Source: Microtetraspora glauca
Lineage (GTDB): Bacteria > Actinomycetota > Actinomycetes > Streptosporangiales > Streptosporangiaceae
Length of the DNA stretch: 64,000 nucleotides
NCBI GenBank assembly: GCA_001570385.1
Contig: BBYL01000008.1
Span: 410,504-474,503, forward strand
Direction: 5' to 3'
The translations under genes were made by a program, and so were the position numbers. Under the pieces are notes generated by a model that saw nothing but the letters and a program-made list of their open reading frames with translations, made no database searches and had not been told where the DNA came from. Numbering within the stretch: the stretch's first letter is position 1; each line of letters starts with the position of its first letter. Of this stretch, positions 32,935 to 41,480 are shown piece by piece.

Positions 32935-35649
32935 TCATGCTCCGCCGAGAGCTCCACGCTCCAGAACTGCCCTGGTCTCGGGAGAGACGCGAACACCGAG
33001 GGCGGCAAGGCGGGCCTTGAGGTGGCGGACGCGTAGGCGGGCTTCGTCGGAGCGGCCGAGTTCGACTAGGAGCCGGATGGCCGCCCGGGCTGCGCTTTCC
33101 ATGTCGGGGTCGAGCGCACAGGCCTGGTCGAAGACCTCCAGTGCCCGTTCGTTCCGTCCAGCTCGCTCGTGAAGCGTCCCGAGTTGAAGGAGCGCCTTGA
33201 CGCTCGCCACGGTCAGCGGCCAGCGGTGGTCCTGGTCGAGCCAGTCGTACCTGAGCCCCTGACCGAGGCACCCCCGACACAAGCTGGCGACCGCTTCCAG
33301 CGCGACCGTCTTGGCTTCCCCATCGGGGGCCGTACGTGCGTCAGCGAGTGCGCGGTGGAAGGTCCACAGGTCGACGTCGACGTGCTGGGCTTCGATGCGG
33401 TAAGTCTTGCCGCTTCGCTCGACGAAGCTGGCTTCCTTGTCTCGAAGGCCGGTGGATTCGCGCAGCGCGACGCGCAGGTCTTTGAGGGCGCTGTGAAAGC
33501 GATATCCGGCCAGTGTCTCCTCCACATCCGGCCAGAGGTATTCGCAGATCTCCTCGCGTTCCAAGCCCTTGGGATGCACAGCGAGGAGGACGAAGAGCTC
33601 CAGAGCCTTCGTGCGGCCGGAGATGTCGACCACCTTGCCATCGACCTCGACGATCGGCTCGCCGACGATGCTCAATCGCACGCGGCGCTCCGCCGTACCG
33701 GGTGGCGGCACGGACAGGTTCACTTCTCGCGTTGGCTGCTCTGCGGGCATGCCGCTCCCAGTGGCGAGCTCGTGAAGCACCGCGCTCGCGGCTTCCTCCG
33801 GCAGGTGGAACAGCGTGATGTCTCGCAGCTTCTCGGCCAGGTCTCCGGACGCCTCCGCCACCCGGTGGTCCTGGCCGACCTCGCACGTCGTTCCAGACAC
33901 TGACCGCCCGATCACCAGTGCTCCGATGCCGAGACTGGACGCGAGGCCCATCAGCGTGTCCAGATACGAGTGCCCTTCCAGCGAGCAGGCTGTCAGGATC
34001 AGCGCGGGCAACGGCTCGTCGGGCTCGGCGTCACGGAGTTCAGGGATGTCCTCGGCCTCTGAGTCACGGAGGATTCGGCGCCGGGTGACGTACTGCCCTT
34101 CCAGGTGGTCGATCGCTTCGTCCAGCGCGGGCAGCACCCGGAGGCCGGGCAGGTAGTCGGTCATCGTCAGGATGGATGCGCCGAACCACCGTTCGGCGTC
34201 CTGCCGGGGCATGATGATCTCCGCACGGTGCTGGTCCGCCTGGCTGAGGAGGTCAAGGACGATGGCCCGGACGCAGTCGTCGGCTCCCGGGCCGGTCAGG
34301 GCGAGGTTCAGGCCGGACAGTGCCAGCGACACCGGTTCCTCACCCCGCGTGCCCACCTTGAGGGCGGTCGGCGGATCGATCGAGAAGGATGACGTAACCA
34401 GTTCAAAATCGTCTGGCGGCGCCTCATCGGACTCGGCATAGCTTCGCCGATGCGCCCGCTCGAGCGCTCGTACGGCCGGCGCCTCCGGTTCCGGTGCGAG
34501 CACGCTGATGGGCTCGTCGACATCGCGAATGGTCACTCGTCGCCGCTGGCGGAGCCTGGCTGCGGCGAGCGCGACCGCTACCCCGACGGCGAAGGACAAC
34601 GCCACCATCCCGCCGCCAGGCAGCGCGACCACGTGGGATGGCGCCGATACGGCTGGTGCCCCTGTAGGCACCTCGGCGGGCGTTCTGGGGTCTGCTGCTG
34701 GCCGGGCTGAGACATCGGTTCGGGGTGGAACGGCCAGGCGGTGCGGCTCGGTTTTTCTCGCGGCCTGTTCGCGTTCGGGCAGGATCAGGCGCCAGCCGGG
34801 TTCCAGCACGTCCGGATCGACTAGCCGTGCTCCGTCAGGCTGCACGCGCCCCTTGTTCAGCTTGAAGATCTCCTTGTGCCGCCTGCCGTCTCCGAGTCGT
34901 TTCTCGGCGATCTCCCACAGACTTTCCCCAGAGGCGACCGTGTGCACATGTCGCTCCGCATCGCGAGAGACGGCCCGCCCCTGCTCAGACGCCTTAGGTT
35001 CTGTGTCCAGCCTGGTGGCGTCGGCGGGCAGTCTCAGTGTCCAGCCAGGTCTGAGCCAGTCCCCTCTGGTGAAGGTTTGGCCGTCGTCCATGACGCGCCC
35101 CTGGTTCAGCGTGATGATCTCTCGGTAGCGCATCGGCTCCCCGAGGTGCTTTCTGGCAATCTCCCAGAGTGTGTCTCGGGGCTTGACCACGTAGCTCTTG
35201 TACGGCTTCGCGGGCTCGCCGGCCTCCGGCTCGGCCGCCATCAAGGCATGGTCAGGCAGGGGCGCTGGCGTCACGGCTACCGCCGCGGCCGGAACGGCTC
35301 CGCGCGTGGCGGCGACAGGGGCGGTCGCAGCCAGTGTGATCGTGGTGATCAGGTACGCGGCGAACCGCTGGAAAGGCATGCGCACCGGGCTGTGACTCGC
35401 GCGGAAGGTGCCAACCAGTTCGACGAGCACCGCCCAGGCGAAGAGCGCCCAGCAGGTCCAGACGATCCCCAGTAGAAGCGCCTTGATGACCACGGGTTCC
35501 GTGGGAGTGGCCAGGTCATCAAGCGTCGGTAGGTCGATCGGCCAGAAGAAGGCCAGCAGGACGGCGGGGATGCCGGCCAGCAGGGCCGCCAGCACCATGG
35601 CCGCCGTGACCTTGCTGAGGATGGGATGGCGTAGCCCGTACGTCGTCAT
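32935..35649 (-). CDS. Membrane LysM-BTAD (SARP-type) regulator, 904 aa
   Basis: In order: two N-terminal membrane segments (VTAAMVLAALLAGIPAVLLA, IVWTCWALFAWAVLVELVG); two LysM motifs ~150-210 and ~240-295 (SYVVKPRDTLWEIARKHLGE, HTVASGESLWEIAEKRLGDG); a third membrane segment ~340-362 (GGGMVALSFAVGVAVALAAA); a ~250-residue middle domain (LALTGPGADDCVRAIVLDLL); and a C-terminal SARP-like winged helix (GRTKALELFVLLAVHPKG, EICEYLWPD) with a BTAD domain. LysM should bind peptidoglycan on the outside, while the DNA-binding domain faces the cytoplasm. ATG overlaps the preceding Tad gene stop, tying it to pilus expression. Proteins of this layout recur with Tad loci in actinobacteria. Confidence 0.9.
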   Translation of the reverse strand: MTTYGLRHPILSKVTAAMVLAALLAGIPAVLLAFFWPIDLPTLDDLATPTEPVVIKALLLGIVWTCWALFAWAVLVELVGTFRASHSPVRMPFQRFAAYLITTITLAATAPVAATRGAVPAAAVAVTPAPLPDHALMAAEPEAGEPAKPYKSYVVKPRDTLWEIARKHLGEPMRYREIITLNQGRVMDDGQTFTRGDWLRPGWTLRLPADATRLDTEPKASEQGRAVSRDAERHVHTVASGESLWEIAEKRLGDGRRHKEIFKLNKGRVQPDGARLVDPDVLEPGWRLILPEREQAARKTEPHRLAVPPRTDVSARPAADPRTPAEVPTGAPAVSAPSHVVALPGGGMVALSFAVGVAVALAAARLRQRRRVTIRDVDEPISVLAPEPEAPAVRALERAHRRSYAESDEAPPDDFELVTSSFSIDPPTALKVGTRGEEPVSLALSGLNLALTGPGADDCVRAIVLDLLSQADQHRAEIIMPRQDAERWFGASILTMTDYLPGLRVLPALDEAIDHLEGQYVTRRRILRDSEAEDIPELRDAEPDEPLPALILTACSLEGHSYLDTLMGLASSLGIGALVIGRSVSGTTCEVGQDHRVAEASGDLAEKLRDITLFHLPEEAASAVLHELATGSGMPAEQPTREVNLSVPPPGTAERRVRLSIVGEPIVEVDGKVVDISGRTKALELFVLLAVHPKGLEREEICEYLWPDVEETLAGYRFHSALKDLRVALRESTGLRDKEASFVERSGKTYRIEAQHVDVDLWTFHRALADARTAPDGEAKTVALEAVASLCRGCLGQGLRYDWLDQDHRWPLTVASVKALLQLGTLHERAGRNERALEVFDQACALDPDMESAARAAIRLLVELGRSDEARLRVRHLKARLAALGVRVSPETRAVLERGALGGA

Positions 35650-36068
35650 GGTCGTCCTTGCTCGATGCCGTGGAACATCCGCGCCGACGCCTTGGCCGTC
35701 GCGGTCACACTGCCGATGCCGATCAGAGAGACGAGAGTGGTCGACTTGGACACGGTGACGGTCACCTGAAGAGTCCGGATTCCGGTCATCGCGACGCTCC
35801 CATGGTGGCCGGCGGAGCCAAGATAGGCGCGGGCTGCGGACAGCGCCTTACCGCTGTCGATCTGGAACTGCCCGCCTTGGGAGTAGACGCGGTCGACATC
35901 GATCTGACCCGCTCCGGCACGCGCGGCCTCCTCCGCGACCGCGTACGCCTCCCGGTATGCCTGGATCTTCGCCCCGCCATCCACCACGAGGCCGGCGCAG
36001 ATGAGCAGTGCCAGGGCGAACACCACCGAGAAGGCCGTGACAGACCCCCGGTCGTCGGACAAGTTCAC
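35646..36068 (-). CDS. TadG/TadE-like pseudopilin or secretion protein, 140 aa
   Basis: GTG at 36068 with AAGGGGG ribosome binding site; the longer frame to 36638 has none. The N-terminus DDRGSVTAFSVVFALALLIC is a type IV pilin-like hydrophobic segment. A conserved YREAYAVAEEAARAGAGQID block, typical of TadE/TadG, follows. Unlike the three other pilin-like proteins of the operon, position +5 after the Gly is Phe rather than Glu, so it may not be cleaved or methylated the same way. Its stop overlaps the LysM-BTAD gene start (ATGA). Confidence 0.8.
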   Translation of the reverse strand: MNLSDDRGSVTAFSVVFALALLICAGLVVDGGAKIQAYREAYAVAEEAARAGAGQIDVDRVYSQGGQFQIDSGKALSAARAYLGSAGHHGSVAMTGIRTLQVTVTVSKSTTLVSLIGIGSVTATAKASARMFHGIEQGRP

Positions 36069-36269
36069 GGCTGGTCCCCCTTGCCGCCAGCGACGTGGGT
36101 TCGAGATGAACCCACAGGAACTCACACGACCGACGAAGACGTCCGCCAGATCTGCGACCCGGTCAATCTCAGCGTTCACGCGGCCACCCGCTCCACCGTC
36201 ACTATCGGCCGCCTCGACCTCGTCACGCCGGATGCCTGACGCCCTGATCACATCCGGCATCCTGAAGCG

Positions 36270-36581
36270 GTGACGTACTGGTTTCGCGCCCATTGGGATG
36301 AAGAGGACATCTGGTTCTATTTCGAGGTCGACGACGACGGTTGGGTTACTCGGCAGATCGAACTCCGCGGGCCGAACAACACACCCATCGCCGCGGCATC
36401 CCTGGTCGAATGGCAGGAGGCCAAGATTGCAGGGCGTCTCAGACAGTACGAGGCGACCTATGGCTCGACCGCCGAGATCCCGGTCCAGGAGTGGGACGGA
36501 TACGATCCCCAACCTCTTACTTCGACTGAGTTCGAGACCATCTGGCACCGGGCCCGACATCGCCTCCAAAGCGATGGGTGA
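36270..36581 (+). CDS. Hypothetical protein, 103 aa, on opposite strand inside Tad operon
   Basis: GTG start at 36270; the ribosome binding site is weak. The protein is acidic and aromatic-rich (MTYWFRAHWDEEDIWFYFEV then DDDGWVTRQIELRG). It has a strand-rich first half and a helical second half (ASLVEWQEAKIAGRLRQYEA). It resembles small actinobacterial single-domain proteins of unknown function. It splits the otherwise co-directional Tad genes, so it is either a late insertion or a divergently expressed partner. Confidence 0.6.
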   Translation: MTYWFRAHWDEEDIWFYFEVDDDGWVTRQIELRGPNNTPIAAASLVEWQEAKIAGRLRQYEATYGSTAEIPVQEWDGYDPQPLTSTEFETIWHRARHRLQSDG

Positions 36582-36630
36582 CCTGCCAGCACCTGGCTCT
36601 GCCTTCATCCCGGTTCGCCAACCCACGCCC

Positions 36631-37122
36631 TCACACACGGCCGGGCCCCGCCCCGACGCTTCGGTTCGCCGCTGAGAAGCCTTCAGAATTCGCGAACCCG
36701 AGAGCCCTCGCTCGGAAGGGGTCGATCGGGCTGGTGAAGCTGCTAATGAGCTTTCTGGAGCCAGGGGCTCCGGGTAGCGCGAGGTCGCTCAGTTCGACGT
36801 CGCAGGTCACGGTGGCGGCCACGACGGCGGAGGTCCCCACAGGGGTGGAGAAGCCGCTGGTGTCCACGGTCACGGAGGGGGCGCACTTCAGCCCTTCGCG
36901 TGCGAGAGCGTCGCGCGCGCTCGCCAGCGCGGCCGAACGCGCCGACGCCGGATCTCGCGCGATGGACGCTTGGCGGGCCGCGTCCCTGGCGGCGGCGTCG
37001 ATGGCTCCGTGGGCGATGGTGACGCGACCGACGGCGATCATCATGACCAGCATGGCGAGCAGTGCGGGCGCGATGATCGCTGTTTCCAGCGCCATGGAGC
37101 CTCGATCGCGAGGTTGGGTCAT
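36631..37122 (-). CDS. TadE-like pseudopilin, 163 aa
   Basis: Start at ATG 37122, overlapping the upstream gene's stop by ATGA. The N-terminus DRGSMALETAIIAPALLAML gives a prepilin peptidase-like site (Gly before Ser) with Glu at +5. One membrane helix is followed by GAIDAAARDAARQASIARDP, typical of TadE. The tail is extended (SSFTSPIDPFRARALGFANS), a feature I associate with actinobacterial TadE proteins. Expected to act as a minor pseudopilin of the Flp/Tad system. Confidence 0.85.
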   Translation of the reverse strand: MTQPRDRGSMALETAIIAPALLAMLVMMIAVGRVTIAHGAIDAAARDAARQASIARDPASARSAALASARDALAREGLKCAPSVTVDTSGFSTPVGTSAVVAATVTCDVELSDLALPGAPGSRKLISSFTSPIDPFRARALGFANSEGFSAANRSVGAGPGRV

Positions 37123-37493
37123 CCGGAGGTCCACTTCTCCAATGGAGCGCGGGCGACCTGCTCGACGGTGAGGTTGAGCAGCGGGACCAGGCTGATCGCC
37201 TGGCCCCTAACCGTCACCATGACCGTGTCTCCCACGCGGCCGACGTTCACTGTCGGCGACTGGAGAAACGATCCGCCGACCTCCCGGACGAAGCGCTCCG
37301 CCGTTCCCTGCCCCGCCGAGAGGCTGGAGCCGTACGCGCGTCCCACTCGGAGCCCTTCCTGCGCTGCGGACAGAGCGATGTTCCGGGCGTGGAACCACAG
37401 CGCGGTGTTGACCGCGAGCAGGATCAGCAGGAGGACCGCAGGATAGACGACCGCGGCCTCCAGGGTCGCCGAGCCCCGCTCGCGAGCCGTCAT
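37119..37493 (-). CDS. TadE-like pseudopilin, 124 aa
   Basis: ATG 37493 overlaps the upstream pilin stop (ATGA). The N-terminus ERGSATLEAAVVYPAVLLLI has Gly before the cleavage point and Glu at +5. The single membrane helix is followed by ARNIALSAAQEGLRVGRAYG, the conserved TadE amphipathic stretch. The frame reaching 37994 is a shadow. It is downstream of the Flp-type pilin and upstream of the second TadE gene, all in one coupled operon. Confidence 0.88.
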   Translation of the reverse strand: MTARERGSATLEAAVVYPAVLLLILLAVNTALWFHARNIALSAAQEGLRVGRAYGSSLSAGQGTAERFVREVGGSFLQSPTVNVGRVGDTVMVTVRGQAISLVPLLNLTVEQVARAPLEKWTSG

Positions 37494-37705
37494 CCGATCT
37501 TGTCCAGTTGCTCGTTCACAACTTGCGTGATCTTCGCTCCAGCGGCGATGGCGAGCAGGAACACGATGGCGGCGATGATCACCCACTCCAAGGTGGAAGC
37601 GCCCCGCTCCGGGTCCGCGCCACGCCGCACCGCGTACCGGTTCACGGCGGACAGGCACTCTCTCACTCGTACGCACACGGCGAGCAGGCCCTTGTTGATC
37701 ATCAT
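37490..37705 (-). CDS. Flp-type pilin, 71 aa
   Basis: ATG 37705 with GGAGG five bases upstream; a second in-frame ATG lies at 37702. A basic leader (VNRYAVRRGADPERG) ends at a prepilin peptidase-type site, Gly then ASTLEWVIIAAIVFLLAIAA, with Glu at +5 and a hydrophobic helix. The short tail (ITQVVNEQLDKIG) fits a small Flp pilin, the likely main subunit of the pilus. Its ribosome binding site lies in a short palindrome (ACCTCCCGGAGGT) that might limit translation. Confidence 0.88.
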   Translation of the reverse strand: MMINKGLLAVCVRVRECLSAVNRYAVRRGADPERGASTLEWVIIAAIVFLLAIAAGAKITQVVNEQLDKIG

Positions 37706-37723
37706 GAGTACCTCCGGGAGGTG

Positions 37724-38593
37724 TCAGCCTCCGGCCATCCGGGCGAAGGCGGGATAGCCGAGCAGCAGCAGGAAGCCGATGACCGACAGGGCCATCGGGA
37801 CAGTCATGGTCTCGGTGCGGGTTCGGGCCTTGGAGACCTCGGTGGACAGCTCGACCTCGCGCAGGGACTGGGCCTTGGCCATGAGGGTGTCGAGGATGCC
37901 AGCGCCGCGGGTGCCGGCGATCCGGGCGATCGACGCCAGATCGGCGAGTTCGGGAACGCCGATCTCCTCCGACAACCGGGTGAGCTCGTCCCACGCGCTA
38001 CCGGTGCCACGGCGTGCCGGATCGAGCGCGTGACCGAGCCGCCGGAACGTCCACCCGTCGCCGACCTTCGCCGCGGACTCCAGCGCGTCAGCCGGGCCCG
38101 ACCCGGCCGCGCGCGCGAGCGCCACGAGATCCAGGTACGCGACGATCGCCTGCCGGAACGCCTTACGCGCCTCGGCGGCCTGTCCACGAACTGATGCGTC
38201 CGGAGCGAAGAACACCGCCACGGCGAAGGCGACGCAGGCTCCCCAGGAGACCACCCAGGGCAGGGTGACGCCGAGCAGCGCGCACCAGGCCCAGAACACG
38301 ACCGGGCCGACCGCCGCAAGCACGATCATCATGCCCTTCTGAGCGAGGTAGTCGTCGGCCGTCTTGCCGAGCAGCGCCAGATCCGCACCTGGCACTCGCG
38401 CGCCGACCACGGTTCCTGCGAGCTTCTTGGCCAGTTGCGCGCGCCAGTTCCCGTCCGGTTCCGTACGGCTGGCGCCTGGCCTGAGCCGTTCCATCGCGGG
38501 TGCGAGCGCAGGCGGGGCGGGGAACAGCACGGCGATCGCCAGGGATGCGCCGAGGCCGATCAATGCGCCGGATGCCAGGACGATTCCGATCAC
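37724..38593 (-). CDS. tadC: TadC-like type II/IV secretion platform protein, 289 aa
   Basis: GTG 38593 overlaps the tadB stop (GTGA), with GGGAGAGG upstream. Membrane segments lie at both ends (VIGIVLASGALIGLGASLAI, MALSVIGFLLLLGYPAFARM) and in the middle. The GspF/TadC cytoplasmic domain is visible (AIVAYLDLVALARAAGSGPA, LADLASIARIAGTRGAGILD, MAKAQSLREVELSTEVSKAR). It forms, with TadB, the inner membrane platform for pilus assembly. Confidence 0.9.
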   Translation of the reverse strand: MIGIVLASGALIGLGASLAIAVLFPAPPALAPAMERLRPGASRTEPDGNWRAQLAKKLAGTVVGARVPGADLALLGKTADDYLAQKGMMIVLAAVGPVVFWAWCALLGVTLPWVVSWGACVAFAVAVFFAPDASVRGQAAEARKAFRQAIVAYLDLVALARAAGSGPADALESAAKVGDGWTFRRLGHALDPARRGTGSAWDELTRLSEEIGVPELADLASIARIAGTRGAGILDTLMAKAQSLREVELSTEVSKARTRTETMTVPMALSVIGFLLLLGYPAFARMAGG

Positions 38594-39426
38594 GAGGCCT
38601 CTCCCGACGGGTTGAGGAATCGGTGCCCTTTCGGCGGCCTGGCCAGGCGGTACAGCCATGCGAAGGCGCCCGCGTACAGGGAGATGACGATGGCGAGCAC
38701 GATTTGGCCGCCGAAGGTGCCGAACGGTGCGACGTAGGCCCTGTTGAGCAGCGCGAAGGCGGTGTAGCCGAGCAGCGCGCCGATGACCCATCGGGCGGTG
38801 GTGCGGTGGGTGGCGCGTTCGGCGTCGATCTCCCGCCGGGCCGCCACGTCCTTGGCGACGGTGCGCGCGAGCCCTTGCAGGACCTCGCGCAGTCCCTTAC
38901 CTCGCGCCCGGCAGGCCAGGATCAGCGCGGCGGCGATCACGTCTCCGGTTGGGTCATCCAGATCGTCGGCGAACAGGCGCAGTGCTTGTTCAGTGGGAGT
39001 GCGGAAGGCGAGCCGGCGCGCCAATGACCGGACCTCGGCCGCGATCGGTGCCGGTGGATTGCTGGCGCTGGATTGCAACGCCTCCTCAATGCCCGCGCTG
39101 CCACCGAGGACGTCGGCGAGGTGTCGGGTCCATGCCTCCAGCGCTTCGAGCCGCTCGATCCGGCATGCGGTCTCGCGGTTGGTCAGCATGCGCGGCAGGA
39201 CCAGCACACCCACCGCCGCTCCAACGGCGGCGACCGGCCAGCTCGTGAGCCACAACGTCACGGCGAAGGCGGCCAGGGCAGAGACAGCCGGGATGGACGG
39301 GATCCGCGGTAGCCGTCGCCGCGATGGGCGCGGCGGCCGTTCCAGCACCGGGCGGGTCCCGGCGACCGCGAGCAGCGGTCCCGCGACCAGCAGCGCGCCA
39401 GCGAGCGCGGCGAACCACTGGGTCAT
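38590..39426 (-). CDS. tadB: TadB-like platform protein, 278 aa
   Basis: ATG 39426 overlaps the tadA stop (ATGA). It has N-terminal membrane helices (MTQWFAALAGALLVAGPLLA), a cytoplasmic GspF-like domain (LEALEAWTRHLADVLGGSAG, DVIAAALILACRARGKGLRE) and C-terminal helices (RWVIGALLGYTAFALLN, VLAIVISLYAGAFAWLYRLA). It is the partner of TadC in the platform of the Tad secretion system. Confidence 0.9.
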   Translation of the reverse strand: MTQWFAALAGALLVAGPLLAVAGTRPVLERPPRPSRRRLPRIPSIPAVSALAAFAVTLWLTSWPVAAVGAAVGVLVLPRMLTNRETACRIERLEALEAWTRHLADVLGGSAGIEEALQSSASNPPAPIAAEVRSLARRLAFRTPTEQALRLFADDLDDPTGDVIAAALILACRARGKGLREVLQGLARTVAKDVAARREIDAERATHRTTARWVIGALLGYTAFALLNRAYVAPFGTFGGQIVLAIVISLYAGAFAWLYRLARPPKGHRFLNPSGEAS

Positions 39427-40736
39427 GCGTACCCTCCGCTCCAGACACGGGGCACGAACAGGTCCGGGTCGAACCCGGCAGCGACCACCTCGTTCATGCA
39501 CTGCGGGATCGTGTTCGGGACGGCGTGGCCATCCGGCCCTGGGACGTAGACGTGGTTGACCGCGGGCTCCAGGCCGTCGCCGGTCGGGAGGACCTCGTTG
39601 ATCTCGGCGACGTAGCGGCGGTTGACCAGCCCGTCGATGTCGTGCCGGAGCTCGTGGCCTAGATGGACGACGAAGTCCACGGCCATGCCGATGGTGCGGA
39701 AGATCGTGTCCGCCGCGATCGTGAGGCCGCCCGATCCGGCGAGGATGAGCATCCGGGCGAACACCTGGTCGGCCGAGTCGGCGTGCATGGTGCAGATGGA
39801 GCCGTTGCCGCCGGTGTTCATCGCCTCCAGCATCGGCACCAGCTCATCCCCGCGGACCTCGCCGACGATGATGCGGCGGACGTTGAACCGCAGCGCGTCC
39901 TCGATGAGCTGGTGCATCGTGATCGCGCCCAGCCCTTCGGTGTTGCCCTCCCGAGCCTCCAGCGCGAGCACGTCGCGGTGGCGGTCGGTCTGGAGGTGGA
40001 GGAAGAGTTCGTACTCCTTCTCCACGGTGGCGATCCGCTCATCGGGGTCGATCTCGGCGGCGAGTGCGCGGGCGAAGGTGGTCTTGCCGTCCCCCATGCC
40101 GCCGGTGATCACGATGTCCTTGCGAGCGCGTACGGCGGCGCCGAGGAACGCGCGGAGCCCCTTGTCCAAGGTGCCGTTCAGCACCAGGTCGTCAAGGTCG
40201 GCGTCCAGCATGCCGTGCCTGCGAATGGACAGGCACGGGCGAGGCGTGACACCCATCAGGGCCGCCATGCGGGTCCGGTGCCCGACCGACAGGTGAAGAC
40301 GCGGTCTGGCGATCGAGAAGTCCCGAGCGGTCTGCCCCTGGTAGGCGGCCCACCTGCGGACGTTCTCCACCAGTTCCTCATCGCTGTCCGCGACGGGCGG
40401 GCCGAGCACCTTCCGGCCGTCAGAGTAGGTGATCCACACCTGGTCGCAGCCGTTGACGTCGATGTTCTCCACCTCGGGATCGTCGACGAAGGGCTGGAGA
40501 CGCCCCAGCTCGAAGATCTCGTTGTAGACGGCCTCGGCGAGCAGCCGTTCCTCCGTCAGGCTGGGCACGTCCCTGCCGGCCAGCGCCCGGCTGTCGACGT
40601 ACTCGCGGACCAGATCGGTGATGGCCGCCTTCGCGAACTCGCGGATCGCGTCGTCGCCGGTCGTCCCTGCTTCGTCGAGGGCTTCCGTGACCTTGGGCAG
40701 GATCTCGCGCACGCCTCGTCGCGAGTCGAAGCTCAT
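39423..40736 (-). CDS. tadA: TadA/CpaF secretion ATPase, 437 aa
   Basis: A GspE-family hexameric ATPase. Walker A is IVITGGMGDGKTTFARALAA (~210-230). Asp and His boxes follow (ERIATVEKEYELFLH, RDVLALEAREGNTEGLGAIT, RRIIVGEVRGDELVPMLEAM, GGNGSICTMHADSADQVFAR). The N-terminal domain carries FVDDPEVENIDVNGCDQVWI. It powers pilin assembly. ATG 40736 overlaps the stop of the ParA-like gene (ATGA), and its own stop overlaps tadB. The length is normal. Confidence 0.95.
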   Translation of the reverse strand: MSFDSRRGVREILPKVTEALDEAGTTGDDAIREFAKAAITDLVREYVDSRALAGRDVPSLTEERLLAEAVYNEIFELGRLQPFVDDPEVENIDVNGCDQVWITYSDGRKVLGPPVADSDEELVENVRRWAAYQGQTARDFSIARPRLHLSVGHRTRMAALMGVTPRPCLSIRRHGMLDADLDDLVLNGTLDKGLRAFLGAAVRARKDIVITGGMGDGKTTFARALAAEIDPDERIATVEKEYELFLHLQTDRHRDVLALEAREGNTEGLGAITMHQLIEDALRFNVRRIIVGEVRGDELVPMLEAMNTGGNGSICTMHADSADQVFARMLILAGSGGLTIAADTIFRTIGMAVDFVVHLGHELRHDIDGLVNRRYVAEINEVLPTGDGLEPAVNHVYVPGPDGHAVPNTIPQCMNEVVAAGFDPDLFVPRVWSGGYA

Positions 40737-41476
40737 AGTGTCGTCACCTCGTCCCGCAGAGCTTGGGCGTGGAAGTTCTCAGCGAGCGATCGGGCTGCTC
40801 GTAGCAGCAGGGAACGCGGAACGTACCGCTCATTGCCTGCACCGTGCGACAGCACTGCGGCCGCTCGCGGGTCGTGCGGAAGGCGGTCGACCACCTCCGC
40901 GCCGAGCGTCCGGGCGACCTCCTTCCGGCTGTACGGCCCCGCGCCGACGAGCAGGATGCGCGGATCTGGCCGGGGACCGCGCAACCCCTTGATCTCGGCA
41001 AGGCGGGGAGCCGCTGCGGACAGGTCCATGAGGGTGGGGCGGGCCACGACGAGCACCTGATCCGCGCGGATCAGCAACGCCGTGGGCGTGTCCGAGCCGC
41101 CGACCCGTCCGACGTCCGCGATCACATCTCCGGGTGCCGCTGAGAAGGTGTCGGCGATGCCGGGCCACAGCGGCTGGACCGAGGCCACCTGGGTCGGCTC
41201 GGCGAGACCGGGCAGAACCCACCGATTCTCGGAACCGCCCAGGTGATAGACCTGCTCGCCGAGCACCGTTTCGGCGTCGGCTCCGCGTCGGAGCTGGACC
41301 GCCCACGCCCCCAAGCCACGCCCCCGTGGCTGCCCCACGAGATAGCCGGACAGCAGGCTGCCACCGGCGGGATCGCATTCGGCGAACAACACGTCGCGCG
41401 GCCAGGTGAGGGTGAGCGCGAGTCCCGTCGTCGTCACACCCGGGCTGTGACCGCCCGAGCAGAGCACGATCAGCAT
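40733..41476 (-). CDS. CpaE/ParA-like P-loop protein of Tad locus, 247 aa
   Basis: ATG 41476 with GGTGAGG upstream. The N-terminus MLIVLCSGGHSPGVTTTGLA then LTLTWPRDVLFAECDPAGGS is a deviant Walker A: GHSPGVTTT in place of KGGVGKTT, followed by the Asp of Walker A'. This variant is common in actinobacterial Tad clusters. The C-terminal half has a Rossmann-like ILLVGAGPYSRKEVARTLGA and DLSAAAPRLAEIKG. It probably localises the pilus machinery. It starts four bases after the SAF gene stop. Confidence 0.85.
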   Translation of the reverse strand: MLIVLCSGGHSPGVTTTGLALTLTWPRDVLFAECDPAGGSLLSGYLVGQPRGRGLGAWAVQLRRGADAETVLGEQVYHLGGSENRWVLPGLAEPTQVASVQPLWPGIADTFSAAPGDVIADVGRVGGSDTPTALLIRADQVLVVARPTLMDLSAAAPRLAEIKGLRGPRPDPRILLVGAGPYSRKEVARTLGAEVVDRLPHDPRAAAVLSHGAGNERYVPRSLLLRAARSLAENFHAQALRDEVTTL

Positions 41477-41480
41477 CGCC

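Noticed and set aside
37706..37725. Palindrome overlapping the Flp pilin ribosome binding site
   Set aside because: Only 6-bp arms; too weak to claim a regulatory hairpin, mentioned under the pilin gene.
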